Assembly: GCA_963761325.1 (NCBI GenBank)
Contig: CAVXGZ010000008.1
Location: 1,612,001 to 1,676,000, forward strand
Source: Streptantibioticus_C sp963761325
GTDB lineage: Bacteria; Actinomycetota; Actinomycetes; Streptomycetales; Streptomycetaceae
DNA: 64,000 nt
Direction: 5' to 3'
This document shows, piece after piece, positions 62,724-64,000 of the stretch (positions within the stretch are counted from its first letter, which is position 1; each line of letters begins with the position of its first letter). Position numbers and translations under genes: made by a program. Below the pieces are notes generated by a model. That model was given only the letters and a program-made list of their open reading frames with translations, searched no databases and was not told where the DNA came from.

Positions 62724-63553
62724 GCGGGGTTCCTCCCGGATGCGGCGGCGGATGCCTTGCCCGTCGCCTTCTTGGCTTTCGGTGCTTGTGGTCGCTGGGT
62801 GCGCCCGCTGTCCCGGACGCCGGGCACGAAGGTCGTGCACACGCCGTCGCCGTGGGCGATGGTGGCCAGCCGCTGCACGTGGGTGCCCAGCAGCTGGGAG
62901 AAGACCTCGGCCTCCGCCTCGCACAGCTGCGGGAACCGCTCGGCCGCGTGCGCCACCGGGCAGTGGTGCTGGCAGAGCTGCTCACCGGCGGAGGCGTGCG
63001 CGCTGCGCGTGGTGGCAGCGTACCCGTCCTCGGTCAGTGCCTCGGCGAGGACCCGGGCGCGGTCCCGCGGCTCGGCGGCCTCGATGCGCTCGCGGTAGCG
63101 CTCCATCTGGCCGGACACCCGGGCGCGGGCGAACTGCGAGATGGCGGCGTCGCCCTGCGCGCCGCCGCCGGCCAGCCGGCCGATCCAGCCCAGCGCCTCG
63201 GCGGCGAGCTGGTCGTACGCCTGGTAGAAGGCGTCGCGGCCGCAGTCGGTGAGCGCGAAGACCTTGGCCGGCCGGCCCCGGGAACGGGATCCGTACACCC
63301 GCTGCTCGCGCGGCTCGACAATGCCCTCGGCCACCAGCGTGTCGAGGTGGCGGCGTACCGCCGCAGCGGTGAGTTCGAGCCGCTCGGCCAGATCGGCGGC
63401 GGTGGACGGGCCGTGGTCGAGAATGGAGTGGGCGACCCGGTTGCGCGTGCCGCGGTGGCCCTCCGGGCCCTCACCGGGCTCCACGGCGGACAGCCCGGAG
63501 GCGGCGGCCTGCGCGGCCGCCGTTCCTCGTTCCGTCTCGCCCGCGTATTTCAC
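62720..63553 (-). CDS. sufR: SufR-type Fe–S-sensing ArsR-family regulator
   Basis: The 277-aa protein has an N-terminal winged HTH (GPSTAADLAERLELTAAAVR, GSRSRGRPAKVFALTDCGRD) and a C-terminal Cys cluster (CQHHCPVAH, FPQLCEAEAE) that would hold a [4Fe-4S] cluster. It represses the suf operon when Fe–S supply is good. Its stop overlaps sufB. A CAAC-N6-GTTG motif covers its start. Confidence 0.95.
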   Translation of the reverse strand: MKYAGETERGTAAAQAAASGLSAVEPGEGPEGHRGTRNRVAHSILDHGPSTAADLAERLELTAAAVRRHLDTLVAEGIVEPREQRVYGSRSRGRPAKVFALTDCGRDAFYQAYDQLAAEALGWIGRLAGGGAQGDAAISQFARARVSGQMERYRERIEAAEPRDRARVLAEALTEDGYAATTRSAHASAGEQLCQHHCPVAHAAERFPQLCEAEAEVFSQLLGTHVQRLATIAHGDGVCTTFVPGVRDSGRTQRPQAPKAKKATGKASAAASGRNPA

Positions 63554-63566
63554 AACGCCATTGTTG
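63553..63566 (-). promoter_or_regulatory. SufR operator-like motif at the sufR start
   Basis: caac-gccatt-gttg matches the CAAC-N6-GTTG palindrome described for SufR in Streptomyces. It overlaps the sufR start codon by one base. A palindromic TAATTA at 63569–63574 could serve as the -10, putting the transcript start inside the operator. Confidence 0.75.
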
Positions 63567-63625
63567 CGTAATTAGTCCGCCGACGACAAGTCACCTCTTG
63601 ATCGCGTCCGGTGGCCTCGGTCACG

Positions 63626-63644
63626 TTAGGTGAGCCTCACTTAG
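63626..63644. promoter_or_regulatory. Iron-box-like (IdeR/DmdR1) site between sufR and the ABC gene
   Basis: ttaggtgagcctcacttag resembles the 19-bp iron box TTAGGTTAGSCTNACCTAA in about 16 of 19 positions when degenerate sites are allowed. It lies in the 137-bp divergent region between sufR and the ABC ATPase and could control either. Confidence 0.65.
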
Positions 63645-63690
63645 CGGGGTGCCGTCCGGGCGCGCGGGACGGCTCCCTAGACTCACCCCC

Positions 63691-64000
63691 ATGCGAAGCA
63701 CCCCCGCGATCGAGATCGTCGGTCTGGTCAAGCGGTACGGCAGGAACGGCGAGAAGACCGCGGTGGACGGCCTGGACCTGACCGTGGAGCGCGGCCGGGT
63801 GGCCGCCGTGCTCGGACCCAACGGCGCCGGCAAGACCACCACCGTCGAGATCTGCGAGGGCTACCTGCGCCCGGACGCCGGCACGGTACGGGTGCTCGGC
63901 CTGGACCCGGTGCGGCAGAACGCCCGGCTGCGGCCCCGGGTCGGCGTGATGCTCCAGTCGGGTGGTGTCTACCCCGGCGCCCGCGCCGAGGAGATGCTGC
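63691..64000 (+). CDS. ABC transporter ATP-binding protein, 3' partial
   Basis: The 103 visible residues include Walker A GPNGAGKTTTVE and the Q-loop region MLQSGGVYPGA, typical of DrrA-like exporters with a separate permease gene. A -10-like TAGACT (63678–63683) lies about 7 bp before the ATG, suggesting a leaderless transcript. The gene runs past the window end. Substrate unknown. Confidence 0.93.
   Translation, partial: MRSTPAIEIVGLVKRYGRNGEKTAVDGLDLTVERGRVAAVLGPNGAGKTTTVEICEGYLRPDAGTVRVLGLDPVRQNARLRPRVGVMLQSGGVYPGARAEEML

Overview
The window is high-GC actinobacterial DNA. GTG starts, 1–4 bp stop/start overlaps, gene families (AmaP/Asp23 cluster, nucleopolyhedrovirus-P10-like protein, DUF3099, LAxTG surface protein, DUF5753 regulator) and the gene order pit–cob–LAxTG protein–ect–dapD–suf all point to a Streptomycetaceae chromosome (Streptomyces or a close relative). 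I found no rRNA, tRNA, CRISPR array or secondary-metabolite cluster.

Region 1 (1–8.6 kb): a tldD/tldE peptidase pair is interrupted by a 5.6-kb integrated element. The element inserted inside tldD and carries its own copy of the last 88 codons, so tldD stays open while the original tail is stranded 5.6 kb away, directly upstream of tldE. The element encodes a tyrosine integrase, an excisionase and a 5'-truncated rolling-circle Rep, has a hairpin-rich non-coding block with a 148-bp inverted repeat, and has three regulator-type genes. It has no transfer gene, so it looks like a decayed actinomycete integrative and conjugative element (AICE).

Region 2 (8–17.3 kb): housekeeping genes, including RNA 2'-phosphotransferase, a DUF3099 membrane protein, a 6C-type small RNA, moaA, a zinc alcohol dehydrogenase, a sterol-desaturase-family membrane protein, a DEDDh exonuclease with a BRCT-like tail, a SURF1 protein and a GH15 glycosidase. 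Region 3 (17.2–21.8 kb): an Asp23/AmaP envelope-stress cluster with a divergent P10-family gene, then an enoyl-CoA hydratase-like gene and a small HTH protein. Region 4 (22–28.8 kb): an ABC-F ATPase broken by three apparent 1-nt insertions, a HEAT-like protein, an alpha/beta hydrolase, a class II aldolase and an FAD oxidoreductase.

Region 5 (28.9–39.9 kb): a phosphate transporter behind a PHO-box-like repeat, then a cobalamin riboswitch and a tightly overlapping run of late B12 genes (cobD, cobQ, cobaltochelatase I/D, cobO, cobB, cobE/cbiG-like), followed by cbiX-like and cobC-like genes. The large chelatase subunit cobN is not present. Region 6 (39.9–49.6 kb): a sortase-anchored surface protein, a Clp-N/HTH protein behind two palindromes, an amidohydrolase, the ectABCD osmolyte operon, a methyltransferase, an aldo/keto reductase and a uronate-dehydrogenase-like SDR.

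Region 7 (49.6–64 kb): tandem TerD, a second HEAT-like protein (paralogue of the one at 24 kb), a secreted endonuclease/phosphatase-fold protein, dapD, an SMP-30 protein, an SMR exporter, and the complete sufRBD-Rieske-CSUT operon on the minus strand with SufR-type and iron-box-like sites upstream. A divergent ABC ATPase is cut by the window end. Single-base frameshifts break sufU, sufD and sufB as they do the ABC-F gene. Sequence error is the likeliest explanation.
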